DNA of 64,000 bases from Parvularculaceae bacterium (GTDB taxonomy: Bacteria > Pseudomonadota > Alphaproteobacteria > Caulobacterales > Parvularculaceae): the NCBI GenBank assembly GCA_028280115.1, contig JANQMJ010000013.1, positions 1 to 64,000 on the forward strand, in the 5' to 3' direction. Position numbers and translations under genes: made by a program. Below the pieces are notes generated by a model that was not told the origin of the DNA, did not search any database, and saw only the letters and a list, made by a program, of their open reading frames with translations. This document shows positions 24,203-31,880 of this stretch, one piece after another (position 1 is the first letter of the stretch; the number at the start of each line of letters is the position of its first letter).

Positions 24203-26437
24203 CTACTCGCTCGGCGCTTCGTCGTTCGAACGCTTTTTGTCTGAGCTCTCTTCGGGTTCTTCTTCCTCTATTCCTTTTTGAAAACCTTGAAGCTGCTTCA
24301 TGCGCCGCTGAATATTGATCATATCCTCAAGGCCTTTGCGCAGAGAATCAAAGCCCGGCGTTTTTTCATTGTCCACGCTTTCAAGCGCCTTTTCGAGGCC
24401 GGACGGTATCGTGCACGCCGCATGATATCGAATCGCATCAGCCACCGCCATTTCAACTGTATACTGACTGATTGGCACTACGCCGACAATGGCGTCGATC
24501 TTGGCGAAATCATCGCCAAGCTTCTCCTCCAGATCCTGAATCCTGGCAGTTGCTTCTTTTAGCTCCTTTCTTATTTCCTTGACATCATTCTCTTTGATGC
24601 TCAGCTCGCGTCCGTCTTCCGGGGATAGTCCGGATTCTACCGGCGACAAAGCTTCAATTGCCTCCGCCAACGCACGGCTTTTCGCCAACGCTTCGGCCTC
24701 GACAGGGTTTTTACCGGCGCCGGGTTGTTCGATGTCGTTTGGAACGGATTTTTTGTCCTGAGATTCATCGCCTTCTGAGCCCTCCTCAGACCCCTCTCCC
24801 TCCCCGGCCTCAGGCTTTTTGGGGTCCTCCTTTTTGGGGTCCTCCTTTTTGGGGTCCTCCTTTTTGGGGTCGGATTCGAGTTCTTCCAAAGCCGCCGCGA
24901 GCGCGACCGATTCGGTCCGGAGAGCAATATTTAGCTTGGATCGCAATTTTTTATTGTTCGGCAGTTCATTATCTCGTTGCGAATCAAGCCATGTTATCAT
25001 GCGTTTTGAGTCGTCGATTACCTTGCGGATTTGTTCGGTCTCAGCAGGCAAGAAAACATTTTTGAGCAGTCCGCGGCCTTTTTTCGCATCTCGTGCGGCG
25101 TGAATGAGATTGATGTGCTGTTCAATCTCGCGCTCCCAACGCAAAAGCTTGGCTTCGGACTCAGTCAGTTTCTCTATGTCATCGTCGCGTTCGGCGCGTG
25201 CGGCGGCCAGCGTATCGCCAGCTTCATCTACAATCTTTTTAATTTCTTTTTGTTTCGATTGCAGCCTGGCTTCAATTTCTCGTTTCTTTTTTAATCGCTC
25301 TGTCAGTTCCTTTTTAAATTCCTCCTGAAGTTTGATGTCGGCTTTGTCAAAGGGCGACAGCGGGATGTAAGGGCGCGACGCATACCGCACAAGTTTACCT
25401 TGCGCCTCGCCGATCTCCAGCAATTTCTTGCTCGCTTTTGCCACACGAATGCGCTCATAAATGTCCGTCAGCGTGCATTCTTCAGGCTCGCCGCTATCCT
25501 CATCATAGCAAGCAAGATCGACGGTGAGGGTTTTATCGCCCAGCGATTCATACTCCTGTGCGCTGTCAACGAAAGGCGGGCCGTAACGCTTGCCGTTGAT
25601 TTCATCGAGAATCTGCTCGCGCTTAAGCTCAATGCCCTTGGTGACGACCTGCACCGTCAGACTTTGCAGATAAGCGTCGTTATATTGCGCGCGAATGCCG
25701 CTGAAGATCGCCGAAGCGCCGGAAAGCGCACGCGCCGTATCGGCCGGCGTAAAGATCGCGCCCAAGCCGGCGAGCGCCGTCGCCGTGCTGCCGAGGGAAA
25801 AATTCGTCTTCGTGATCTGATCGTTCAGCGCAATCTTGAACCGGCGGCAAACATTTTCCGATACGGCGACGATCTTGTCCTGCACTTGATTGCGGCGAAT
25901 AATCAGCGCCAGGTTTTTCGCCGCCGCCTTCGCCGTTTCACCGCTGAACGTATACTTCTGCTGGTGTCTGCATACCGCCTGAGAGATTTGATCTTGTGCA
26001 TTAATTTCTTCGGGGCACGATAATGTGTATGTATAAAAAGCGGCGAAGGCGCATTGCACTTGTTTGTCATGTGCGTTCTGTTCATTCTGCTGGCGTTCTT
26101 TGCGCGAAAGCTGTCGCGCGCGGTGAGTATATTTCGTTTGAGCGACTCCGGCCGTTGTTTCGGCGACCGTTTCGGTTTCCTTCATGTCAGAAAAACCGCC
26201 TAAATCGTCGCAAACATCAAAGCGCCGCTTTTCCGGATCGAGCAAGTTTAGAAAATCAATGCGATCGAGCTGCTTGCCGTCGGCGATGCCTCGCGCGCCC
26301 GTCGACGGGTCGTCTTTCTTACGGTCATGCCCAACGATGCCTTCAACAAAATCGTCGACCGGACCGCCGGCGCAGCCCGCCGCCGCCAGGCAGGCGGACA
26401 ACAAAAACAGCCAACGTTTCAGAAATGTCGCCCCCAT
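24203..26437 (-). CDS. Large coiled-coil lipoprotein of unknown family (first gene of unknown unit)
   Basis: A protein of 744 residues. MGATFLKRWLFLLSACLAAAGC is a lipoprotein signal with Cys22 as the lipidated residue. Next come a cysteine-containing domain (residues about 60-320), a long charged heptad-type coiled coil (about 370-490: KKKREIEARLQSKQKEIKK and so on), a disordered linker with DPKKEDPKKEDPKKEDPKK, and a second coiled region. Codon use is more AT-rich than in the core genes around it. Together with the two membrane proteins downstream it may form an envelope-spanning complex. I recognise no family; there is no resemblance to known secretion or efflux components beyond the general plan. 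Confidence 0.75.
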   Translation of the reverse strand: MGATFLKRWLFLLSACLAAAGCAGGPVDDFVEGIVGHDRKKDDPSTGARGIADGKQLDRIDFLNLLDPEKRRFDVCDDLGGFSDMKETETVAETTAGVAQTKYTHRARQLSRKERQQNEQNAHDKQVQCAFAAFYTYTLSCPEEINAQDQISQAVCRHQQKYTFSGETAKAAAKNLALIIRRNQVQDKIVAVSENVCRRFKIALNDQITKTNFSLGSTATALAGLGAIFTPADTARALSGASAIFSGIRAQYNDAYLQSLTVQVVTKGIELKREQILDEINGKRYGPPFVDSAQEYESLGDKTLTVDLACYDEDSGEPEECTLTDIYERIRVAKASKKLLEIGEAQGKLVRYASRPYIPLSPFDKADIKLQEEFKKELTERLKKKREIEARLQSKQKEIKKIVDEAGDTLAAARAERDDDIEKLTESEAKLLRWEREIEQHINLIHAARDAKKGRGLLKNVFLPAETEQIRKVIDDSKRMITWLDSQRDNELPNNKKLRSKLNIALRTESVALAAALEELESDPKKEDPKKEDPKKEDPKKPEAGEGEGSEEGSEGDESQDKKSVPNDIEQPGAGKNPVEAEALAKSRALAEAIEALSPVESGLSPEDGRELSIKENDVKEIRKELKEATARIQDLEEKLGDDFAKIDAIVGVVPISQYTVEMAVADAIRYHAACTIPSGLEKALESVDNEKTPGFDSLRKGLEDMINIQRRMKQLQGFQKGIEEEEPEESSDKKRSNDEAPSE
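24815..24871. repeat. 15-bp tandem repeat in the lipoprotein gene
   Basis: The unit CTTTTTGGGGTCCTC is repeated almost four times without change from 24815. On the minus strand it encodes E-D-P-K-K units. The identity of the copies at DNA level suggests recent slippage, giving a linker of variable length. Confidence 0.9.
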
Positions 26438-26611
26438 CGCCCAATATCCCCATACTGACGACAATCATCCGGATTACAGGGCGGGGGTCAATAAAGACAG
26501 ACAATTTGTGAATAGATACGCTATTATTTCCTATTACTTGGGAATATTATATCATTATTTCGGGCATTTTACCCGTATTTGGGGAATTCGAGGTTGCGAT
26601 GCGCCCTCGTC

Positions 26612-27577
26612 TTACGGCGCGGGCGGAGCGTCTTTGACTTCGATCAGTTCCACTTCGAAGATCAGCGCTTCGTTCGGCCCGATGGTGCCGTCGCGCGATC
26701 CGCGTTCGCCATAGCCAAGATCGGGCGGAACGAAAAAGCGGAATTTGTCTCCTTCGCTCATCAGCTGCACGCCTTCGGTCCAACCCGCAATGACGCCGTC
26801 GAGCCGAAACTCGGCGGGCTCGCCGCGCGCGTAGGATGAATCAAATTCCGTCCCGTTAATCAGCGTCCCCTGATAATTGACCTTGACCATATTGTCGGCG
26901 CTGGGCGACGCCCCGTCCTCGGGACCTTCGGACATTATCTGATATTGCAGGCCGGACGCGGTGGTTTGAACGCCGTCCACATTGGCGTTTTGCGCGAGAA
27001 ACTTATTCGCGTCGGCGAGGTTCTTTTCCGGGTTTTTCACCTGGAGAAGTTCGACGTCGAAAATCAGCGCCTCGTTGGGGCCGATCGGCCCGCCCGGCGT
27101 GCCGAGCTGGCCGTAAGCGAGATCGGGCGGAATATAGAAGCGATAGCGATCGCCCTCGCTCATCAGTTGAACGCCTTCCGTCCAGCCGGGAATGACGCCG
27201 TTGAGCTTGAAATGCGCCGCCGCGCCGCGGGCCCGGGAGGAATCGAACTCCACCCCGTCCTTCAGCGTGCCCACATAATGAACCACCACGAGATCGGTCG
27301 ACACCGGGACGGCGCCGTCTTCCGGACCTTCTTCGAGCACGATGTATTGCAGGCCGCTGGCCGTGACCGTGACGCCCTCGCGCTCGGCGTTTTCCGTCAG
27401 GAACTTGTCCGAGGCCGCAAGATTTTCCGCCGCGCGCTTTTCAAAGGCGGCTTTTAATTCGGCGCGCGATTGTTCCCCCTCGCTTGGGGATTCTTCGCCG
27501 GAATCGGCGGGATCGGCGGACCGGTCGCAGGCGGCGACGACCAGGGCCGCCGCTGTCATGATCAATAAGCGTCGCAA
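26612..27577 (-). CDS. Lipoprotein with two FKBP-type peptidyl-prolyl isomerase domains
   Basis: A protein of 321 residues. MRRLLIMTAAALVVAAC is a lipoprotein signal (Cys17). Two FKBP domains follow at about 60-185 and 195-315, each with a short helical lead (DKFLTENAEREGV, NKFLAQNANVDGV), a GLQY start, VIPGWTEGVQLMSEGDRYRF or VIAGWTEGVQLMSEGDKFRF, and a GPNEALIF end. The high identity of the two shows an internal duplication. Such proteins catalyse proline isomerisation of periplasmic or outer-membrane clients. The gene stands alone; an AT-rich stretch separates it from the lipoprotein unit. Confidence 0.92.
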   Translation of the reverse strand: MRRLLIMTAAALVVAACDRSADPADSGEESPSEGEQSRAELKAAFEKRAAENLAASDKFLTENAEREGVTVTASGLQYIVLEEGPEDGAVPVSTDLVVVHYVGTLKDGVEFDSSRARGAAAHFKLNGVIPGWTEGVQLMSEGDRYRFYIPPDLAYGQLGTPGGPIGPNEALIFDVELLQVKNPEKNLADANKFLAQNANVDGVQTTASGLQYQIMSEGPEDGASPSADNMVKVNYQGTLINGTEFDSSYARGEPAEFRLDGVIAGWTEGVQLMSEGDKFRFFVPPDLGYGERGSRDGTIGPNEALIFEVELIEVKDAPPAP

Positions 27578-27750
27578 GAATCTTCTCCTCGATCTGCGAA
27601 TCGGCGCGGAGAGTAGACGATCCCATCGGCAAGACCAATCGGCGGGAGCGTTCCGAATCCTACAATTTGGTTAGGCGTTAACGCGGATGAACGCATAACC
27701 GCCGCAGATCGCCGCCGGACACGCTGCCGCCAGCCAGTAACGCCGGTCTT

Positions 27751-28386
27751 TTATTCCCATGGCTGAAAATGGCCCTTTGCGGCGAGCGCGGTCATGCGGC
27801 TTTCCAGCGTTTCCATGAACGCCTCTGTCGAGCCCGTATAATGAAACGGCGCGCCGGCGATGACGTCGCAATTGAACGGCACCAGAATGAAGCTGCCCTT
27901 GGGAAGGGCCTTGCCCAGCCCGTGCATGAAGACGGGATAAACCGGCGTCGCCGGCCGGGCCTTGGCGAGAAAAGCAACGCCGCGCTTGAACTCGGCGCGC
28001 CGTTCGGGCTGGCCGCGCGAGCCTTCGGGAAACAGGATGAGAATCTCCCCCTTGTCGAGGGCCGCTTCCATGTCGGCGAGGGGATTTTTCTTCATCGCCC
28101 CGCGGTCGAGCGGCAAAATGCCGATGATGTTGCGCGCAAACCAGGCGAGCCATTTATTTTGCAGAAAATAATCCGCCGCCGCCACGGGGCGAAGACGTGG
28201 CAGATCGCGCAGGGGAAAGAGCGCCAGCAGGGTCAGCGTGTCGAGATGAGAATTGTGGTTGGCGACGACGATCGCCGGTCCCCTCCTTGGCAGATGCTCG
28301 CGCCCGCGCACATTCATGCCGAGCACGATCAGCAAAACCGGCCTGACGATCAGCAGGAAGAATGCAATACGAAGAACCTTCGTCAT
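27751..28386 (-). CDS. 1-acyl-sn-glycerol-3-phosphate acyltransferase family (YnbC-position PlsC)
   Basis: A membrane-bound acyltransferase of 211 residues with the HX4D motif (VVANHNSHLDTLTLL, about residue 40) and the second block LFPEGSRGQPE (about 115). One N-terminal hydrophobic helix anchors it. PlsC enzymes move a fatty-acyl chain to lysophosphatidate. It follows the CdsA-like gene without a gap (its ATG lies directly after that TAA) and is the third gene of a phospholipid-type operon. The third gene of E. coli ynbABC has a comparable place, but its domain plan differs. Confidence 0.9.
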   Translation of the reverse strand: MTKVLRIAFFLLIVRPVLLIVLGMNVRGREHLPRRGPAIVVANHNSHLDTLTLLALFPLRDLPRLRPVAAADYFLQNKWLAWFARNIIGILPLDRGAMKKNPLADMEAALDKGEILILFPEGSRGQPERRAEFKRGVAFLAKARPATPVYPVFMHGLGKALPKGSFILVPFNCDVIAGAPFHYTGSTEAFMETLESRMTALAAKGHFQPWE

Positions 28387-29343
28387 TTAGATCCGCCCGC
28401 TGAAAACAAAAAAGTGCATGGCGTGATAAAACACCGGCGCCGAATAGGTCAGGCTGTCGACGCGATCGAGAATGCCGCCGTGACCGGGGATAAGACCGCC
28501 GGAATCCTTCACGCCCAGATCGCGCTTGAAGGCGGAAATCGTGATGTCGCCGAGAAAGCCCGCGACAGCGATGATCGCGCCGGCGATCGCGGCGATATAA
28601 AACGGCATCGGCGTCAGGAACGGACCCGCCGCCGCAGCCAATAAAATTGTCGCGCCAAGCCCGCCGAGAAAACCTTCCCAGGTCTTCTTGGGACTGACGG
28701 CGGGAATGATCTTGCGCCGGCCGAAAAGCTTGCCGGCGGTAAACTGGGCGACGTCGTTGAACTGGGTCAGCGCCACAAGATAGAGAAGCAGTCCCGCCCC
28801 GCCGGCGGGCCCTGCTGTTTCGGGATCGGCGGCCAGCAGCATCGCCGTGTGGCTGAGCGAAAAGACCGTGATCATCAGGCCCCAGCTCAAGGTTCCCACC
28901 GCGTGCAGAAAGCCCTCGGTCCGGCCGGTGAGCGTCATCGCCATGGGCAAGAACAAAAACATCCAGACCGGAATGAAGGTCAAGAACAGGCCGTAGCTGT
29001 TCCAATGGGCGAAGACGAACTGCACCGGGATCGCCCAATAGGCGAACAGAAGAATCAGCCGGTCGACCCGGCGCGTCTGGATCAGCGACAGATATTCCTT
29101 GAGCGCCAGAAAGGCGACGAAACCGAGAAAGACGGTGGAAACCACCCGGTTGGTGACGATCGCGATGGTGAGCACCGTGATCATGAACCACCACGACGTC
29201 ACGCGCCGCGACAATTCCGCCGTGGCTTCGCCCGGCGCCCGGCGCTTGAGAATGGCGGTTGCGATGCTCGCCGCGATCAACAGCGCGAATATCGCGCCGA
29301 TCGCCCACAAGACGCGCTCGGAAAGTCCCTCACCGGCCGGCAT
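28387..29343 (-). CDS. CDP-diacylglycerol synthase (phosphatidate cytidylyltransferase), YnbB-like
   Basis: An integral membrane enzyme of 318 residues with about eight helices and the full CdsA signature near the C-terminus: SAFKRDLGVKDSGGLIPGHG followed by GILDRVDSLTYSAP. SPKKTWEGFLGGLG lies before it. It makes CDP-diacylglycerol from CTP and phosphatidate. It overlaps the CDP-alcohol transferase gene by 14 bases. Because an essential housekeeping CdsA normally sits beside dxr and uppS, this copy next to a transferase and an acyltransferase looks like the dedicated YnbB-type paralogue. Confidence 0.9.
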   Translation of the reverse strand: MPAGEGLSERVLWAIGAIFALLIAASIATAILKRRAPGEATAELSRRVTSWWFMITVLTIAIVTNRVVSTVFLGFVAFLALKEYLSLIQTRRVDRLILLFAYWAIPVQFVFAHWNSYGLFLTFIPVWMFLFLPMAMTLTGRTEGFLHAVGTLSWGLMITVFSLSHTAMLLAADPETAGPAGGAGLLLYLVALTQFNDVAQFTAGKLFGRRKIIPAVSPKKTWEGFLGGLGATILLAAAAGPFLTPMPFYIAAIAGAIIAVAGFLGDITISAFKRDLGVKDSGGLIPGHGGILDRVDSLTYSAPVFYHAMHFFVFSGRI

Positions 29344-29947
29344 CGCGGATCTCCTTCAGGGCGCAGCGCGCGCGGTTGACGATGGTGGCGAGCCCCAGGG
29401 CGGCGGCGAAGGCAAGGACGACATCGCTCCACAGGCCCGGCGCGACGCCAAAAGCGAGCAGCAGCGCAAAGCCGCCGAAAAAGACCGCCCGGTCGCTCTT
29501 GCCGAACGGTCCGTCATAGCGCCGGCTAGCGCCGATCTGAACGCCGATGACGCCGGTCATTTCCGCAACGACACCCAAGAGAACGACAGCGACGACCAGC
29601 GTCGGCTCAACGCCCGCGATGAAGGCGAAAGGCAAATAGAGCGCCGTATCGGCGAGCACGTCGGTCAGTTCGTTGAGGATCGCGCCGAGTTTTGATTTCT
29701 GATCGAACTCGCGGGCCAGCATGCCGTCGATGGCGTTCAGCGCCATACGGATAAAAAGCGTCAGCGGTAAAAGCCAAAGCGCGACGGGCGCGCCGGCGGA
29801 CGCCGCAATCCATGCCCCATGGGCGATGCTTAACGCGAACGCCGCCAGCGTCACCTGATTGGCGGTGACGCCGGCCCTGGCCAGCGCCGCGCAGGCCGGC
29901 CGCAACAGCGCCTGGAATTTCGGCTTGAGGTCGTAAATACTCGCCAT
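29330..29947 (-). CDS. CDP-alcohol phosphatidyltransferase, YnbA-like
   Basis: A membrane protein of 205 residues. The CDP-alcohol transferase motif reads N-A-I-DG-x2-AR-x8-G-x3-N-x3-D, so two of the usual aspartates are asparagine. As far as I recall E. coli YnbA has the same ALNALDGMLARE-type motif, so this is a feature of the subfamily and not damage. Members join a head group to CDP-diacylglycerol. The ATG at 29947 (MASIYDLKPKF) matches the family start; the open frame reaches 30337, but that part does not look coding. It begins the three-gene operon with CdsA- and PlsC-like genes. The product lipid is unknown. Confidence 0.85.
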   Translation of the reverse strand: MASIYDLKPKFQALLRPACAALARAGVTANQVTLAAFALSIAHGAWIAASAGAPVALWLLPLTLFIRMALNAIDGMLAREFDQKSKLGAILNELTDVLADTALYLPFAFIAGVEPTLVVAVVLLGVVAEMTGVIGVQIGASRRYDGPFGKSDRAVFFGGFALLLAFGVAPGLWSDVVLAFAAALGLATIVNRARCALKEIRDAGR

Positions 29948-30009
29948 GCGGATCCCGCAGGTTTCCGGCGCGGTCAATCTAGCGGGATTCTCGCCAGTTG
30001 AGGGAAAGA

Positions 30010-30279
30010 CTAATGCAGCCCGTATTCGCTGACCATGTTGAGGTCGGCGGCCCCGATCAGCTTCCTGCCCGCCAGGCGCACGGAATGGATCGGCCCTTCC
30101 AACTCGCGGCGCCAGAAGTCGAGAAACCGGATCAGCACCGGATAGTTCGGCGCCAGATCGTAATCCTGCCAGATATAGCTCTGCAAAAGGTCCGGATGGT
30201 CCGGCAGGCGGTAAAGGATTTCCGCCGTGGCCAGGCGATAGCCCCGCACTTGTTTTAAGAGCGCCCGGTCGTGCGCCAT
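30010..30279 (-). CDS. usg: Usg family protein
   Basis: A small protein of 89 residues. LLKQVRGYRLATAEILYRLP, IWQDYDLAPNYPVL and FLDFWRRELEGPIHSVRLA are the landmarks of the alphaproteobacterial Usg family, first seen next to tryptophan genes and still without a known biochemical role. AAGGAG lies seven bases before the ATG at 30279, so this start is secure; the open frame upstream is not needed. It is divergent from the ornithine decarboxylase gene. Confidence 0.92.
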   Translation of the reverse strand: MAHDRALLKQVRGYRLATAEILYRLPDHPDLLQSYIWQDYDLAPNYPVLIRFLDFWRRELEGPIHSVRLAGRKLIGAADLNMVSEYGLH

Positions 30280-30491
30280 GGCGGTTCTCCTTAAACGCGA
30301 CGGTCTTAATGGACTCAGACTTTTTGCCGCTTGGCAAGCCTGTTTAACCACGGCGAAGTAATTTTCTCCTTTATATTTCAAACAATTGGCAGCGACTCCC
30401 CAGGGCTGCTGACAGAGACGGCGACAACGCCAAGGACGCAGCACGCATTTTTTTCTTTACAGCGGCGAAAAGCATTCCTATTTGCGCATCT

Positions 30492-30526
30492 CGCCAATCC
30501 CATGGGACCTCTCCGCAAGATTGGCG
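30492..30526 (+). promoter_or_regulatory. Hairpin in the leader of ornithine decarboxylase
   Basis: CGCCAATC (30492-30499) and GATTGGCG (30519-30526) are perfect eight-base arms, 36 bases before the start codon at 30562; the loop holds a CCATGG palindrome. The leader between usg and the decarboxylase is about 280 bases, long enough for a structured RNA such as the speF motif known upstream of alphaproteobacterial ornithine decarboxylases. I could not match that motif by eye, so this is only a candidate. Confidence 0.35.
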
Positions 30527-30561
30527 CTTGGTGTTCGGCAGCTTTTGCGAGGTTCCATGAG

Positions 30562-31776
30562 ATGGAAAGGCATGCTTCAGCGCTTGCGCTGGTCCTAGCG
30601 TCCTCACCGGACCTTCCCGTTCATTGCGTGCGCCCCCAGGCGACCGAAAAGGCCGCGGGCTGGTTTTTGGACCGGTTTCCCGGCGAGGTGCTCTATGCGC
30701 TTAAGGCCAATCCGCATCCGGCAGTGCTCGACGCGGTTTATCGCGCCGGGGTTAAATGGTTCGACGTCGCCTCGATGCGGGAGATCGAGCTTGCCGCAGG
30801 GCGCTATCCCGACGCCACGCTCGCCTTCATGCACCCGGTCAAGGCGCGCTCGACCATCCGGCGCGCCTATTTCGACTATGGCGTTCGAATTTTCGCCGTC
30901 GACAGCTGCGCCGAGCTTGACAAGATCATCGCCGAGACCGGCGGCGCGAGCGATCTGACCATCATTGTCCGCCTTGCGGTTTCATCCGATTACGCCAAAC
31001 ACAAGCTGGCCGGAAAATTCGGCGCCGCGGGCCCGGAGGCGACGACGGTTTTGCGCAAGGCGCGGGTCGTCGCCGACGAACTTGGGATTTCGTTTCATGT
31101 GGGCTCTCAATGCATGCGGCCCGAAGCCTGGCGCATCGCTATGGAAAATGTCAGCGAAACGATCCGCAGGGCCGGCGTGACCGTCAACATCGTCGATGTG
31201 GGCGGCGGTTTTCCCGCCTGTTACGCCGGTCTGACGCCGCCGCCGCTGGAAACCTATGTGGACGAAATCAAGGCCGCGTTCGAGGACATGCCGGTGCTTT
31301 TGAACGCCGATCTCTGGTGCGAGCCGGGCCGCGCCCTGTGCGCGGAAGCAGGCAGCCACATCGTCCGGGTCGAACTGCGCAAGGGCCATGCGCTCTATCT
31401 TAACGACGGCGCATACGGCGCGCTGTTCGACGCCGCCCATGACGGGCTGGTCTTCCCGGCGCAGCTGCTGCGCGCCGAAGGCCGGCCGGCGCGGCCGCTG
31501 AAAGCGTTCAGGCTGTTCGGCCCGACCTGCGACGCCATTGATGCGATGGACGGCCCGTTCTTTCTGCCTGCGGACGTTTGCGAAGGCGATTACATCGAAC
31601 TCGGCCTCACCGGCGCCTACGGCGCCGTGTTGGCGACCAAGTTCAACGGCTTTGGCGACTATCTCGAAGCCGAACTCGCCGATGAGCCGATGATGAGCAT
31701 GTATGGCGAACAAGCGCCGGCGTCGGCCGACATTATTGCGTTTGACCCGCGTCACGCCGAGCATGCTGCGAAGTAA
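30562..31776 (+). CDS. Ornithine/lysine decarboxylase, alanine-racemase-fold type
   Basis: A PLP enzyme of 404 residues of the group IV decarboxylase family. The PLP lysine lies in YALKANPHPAVL (about residue 48), the glycine loop in VDVGGGFPACYAG, CEPGRALCAEAG binds the phosphate, and GPTCDAIDAMD has the active-site cysteine and substrate aspartate. It turns ornithine (or lysine) into putrescine (or cadaverine). The ATG at 30562 is chosen because homologues start just before SSPDLPVH; GCGAGG lies upstream. The frame is open back to 30331, but this part looks like leader. It is followed by the deoxyhypusine-synthase-like gene, making a polyamine pair. Confidence 0.9.
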   Translation: MERHASALALVLASSPDLPVHCVRPQATEKAAGWFLDRFPGEVLYALKANPHPAVLDAVYRAGVKWFDVASMREIELAAGRYPDATLAFMHPVKARSTIRRAYFDYGVRIFAVDSCAELDKIIAETGGASDLTIIVRLAVSSDYAKHKLAGKFGAAGPEATTVLRKARVVADELGISFHVGSQCMRPEAWRIAMENVSETIRRAGVTVNIVDVGGGFPACYAGLTPPPLETYVDEIKAAFEDMPVLLNADLWCEPGRALCAEAGSHIVRVELRKGHALYLNDGAYGALFDAAHDGLVFPAQLLRAEGRPARPLKAFRLFGPTCDAIDAMDGPFFLPADVCEGDYIELGLTGAYGAVLATKFNGFGDYLEAELADEPMMSMYGEQAPASADIIAFDPRHAEHAAK

Positions 31777-31880
31777 AGTTTCGGCGCCGTCTTAACGGCC
31801 CTCCGCGCGCGCCGGCGATCGATCGGCGCGTGGTCCGGATCCGGATTAAAAAAACCCGGCCCCCGAGAAAGGACCGACAG

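Noticed and set aside
28154..29308. Minus-strand frame of 384 codons over the phospholipid operon
   Set aside because: It lies one frame off the CdsA-like and PlsC-like genes, which have complete family signatures; its own text is low-complexity.
29714..29800. Two aspartates replaced by asparagine in the CDP-alcohol transferase motif read as inactivation
   Set aside because: The same Asn pattern is, to my recollection, typical of the YnbA subfamily, so it is not evidence of a dead enzyme.
29948..30337. N-terminal extension of the CDP-alcohol transferase frame
   Set aside because: The extra 130 residues are Pro/Arg/Gly-rich, lie over usg on the same strand in another frame, and the family starts at MASIYDLKPKF.
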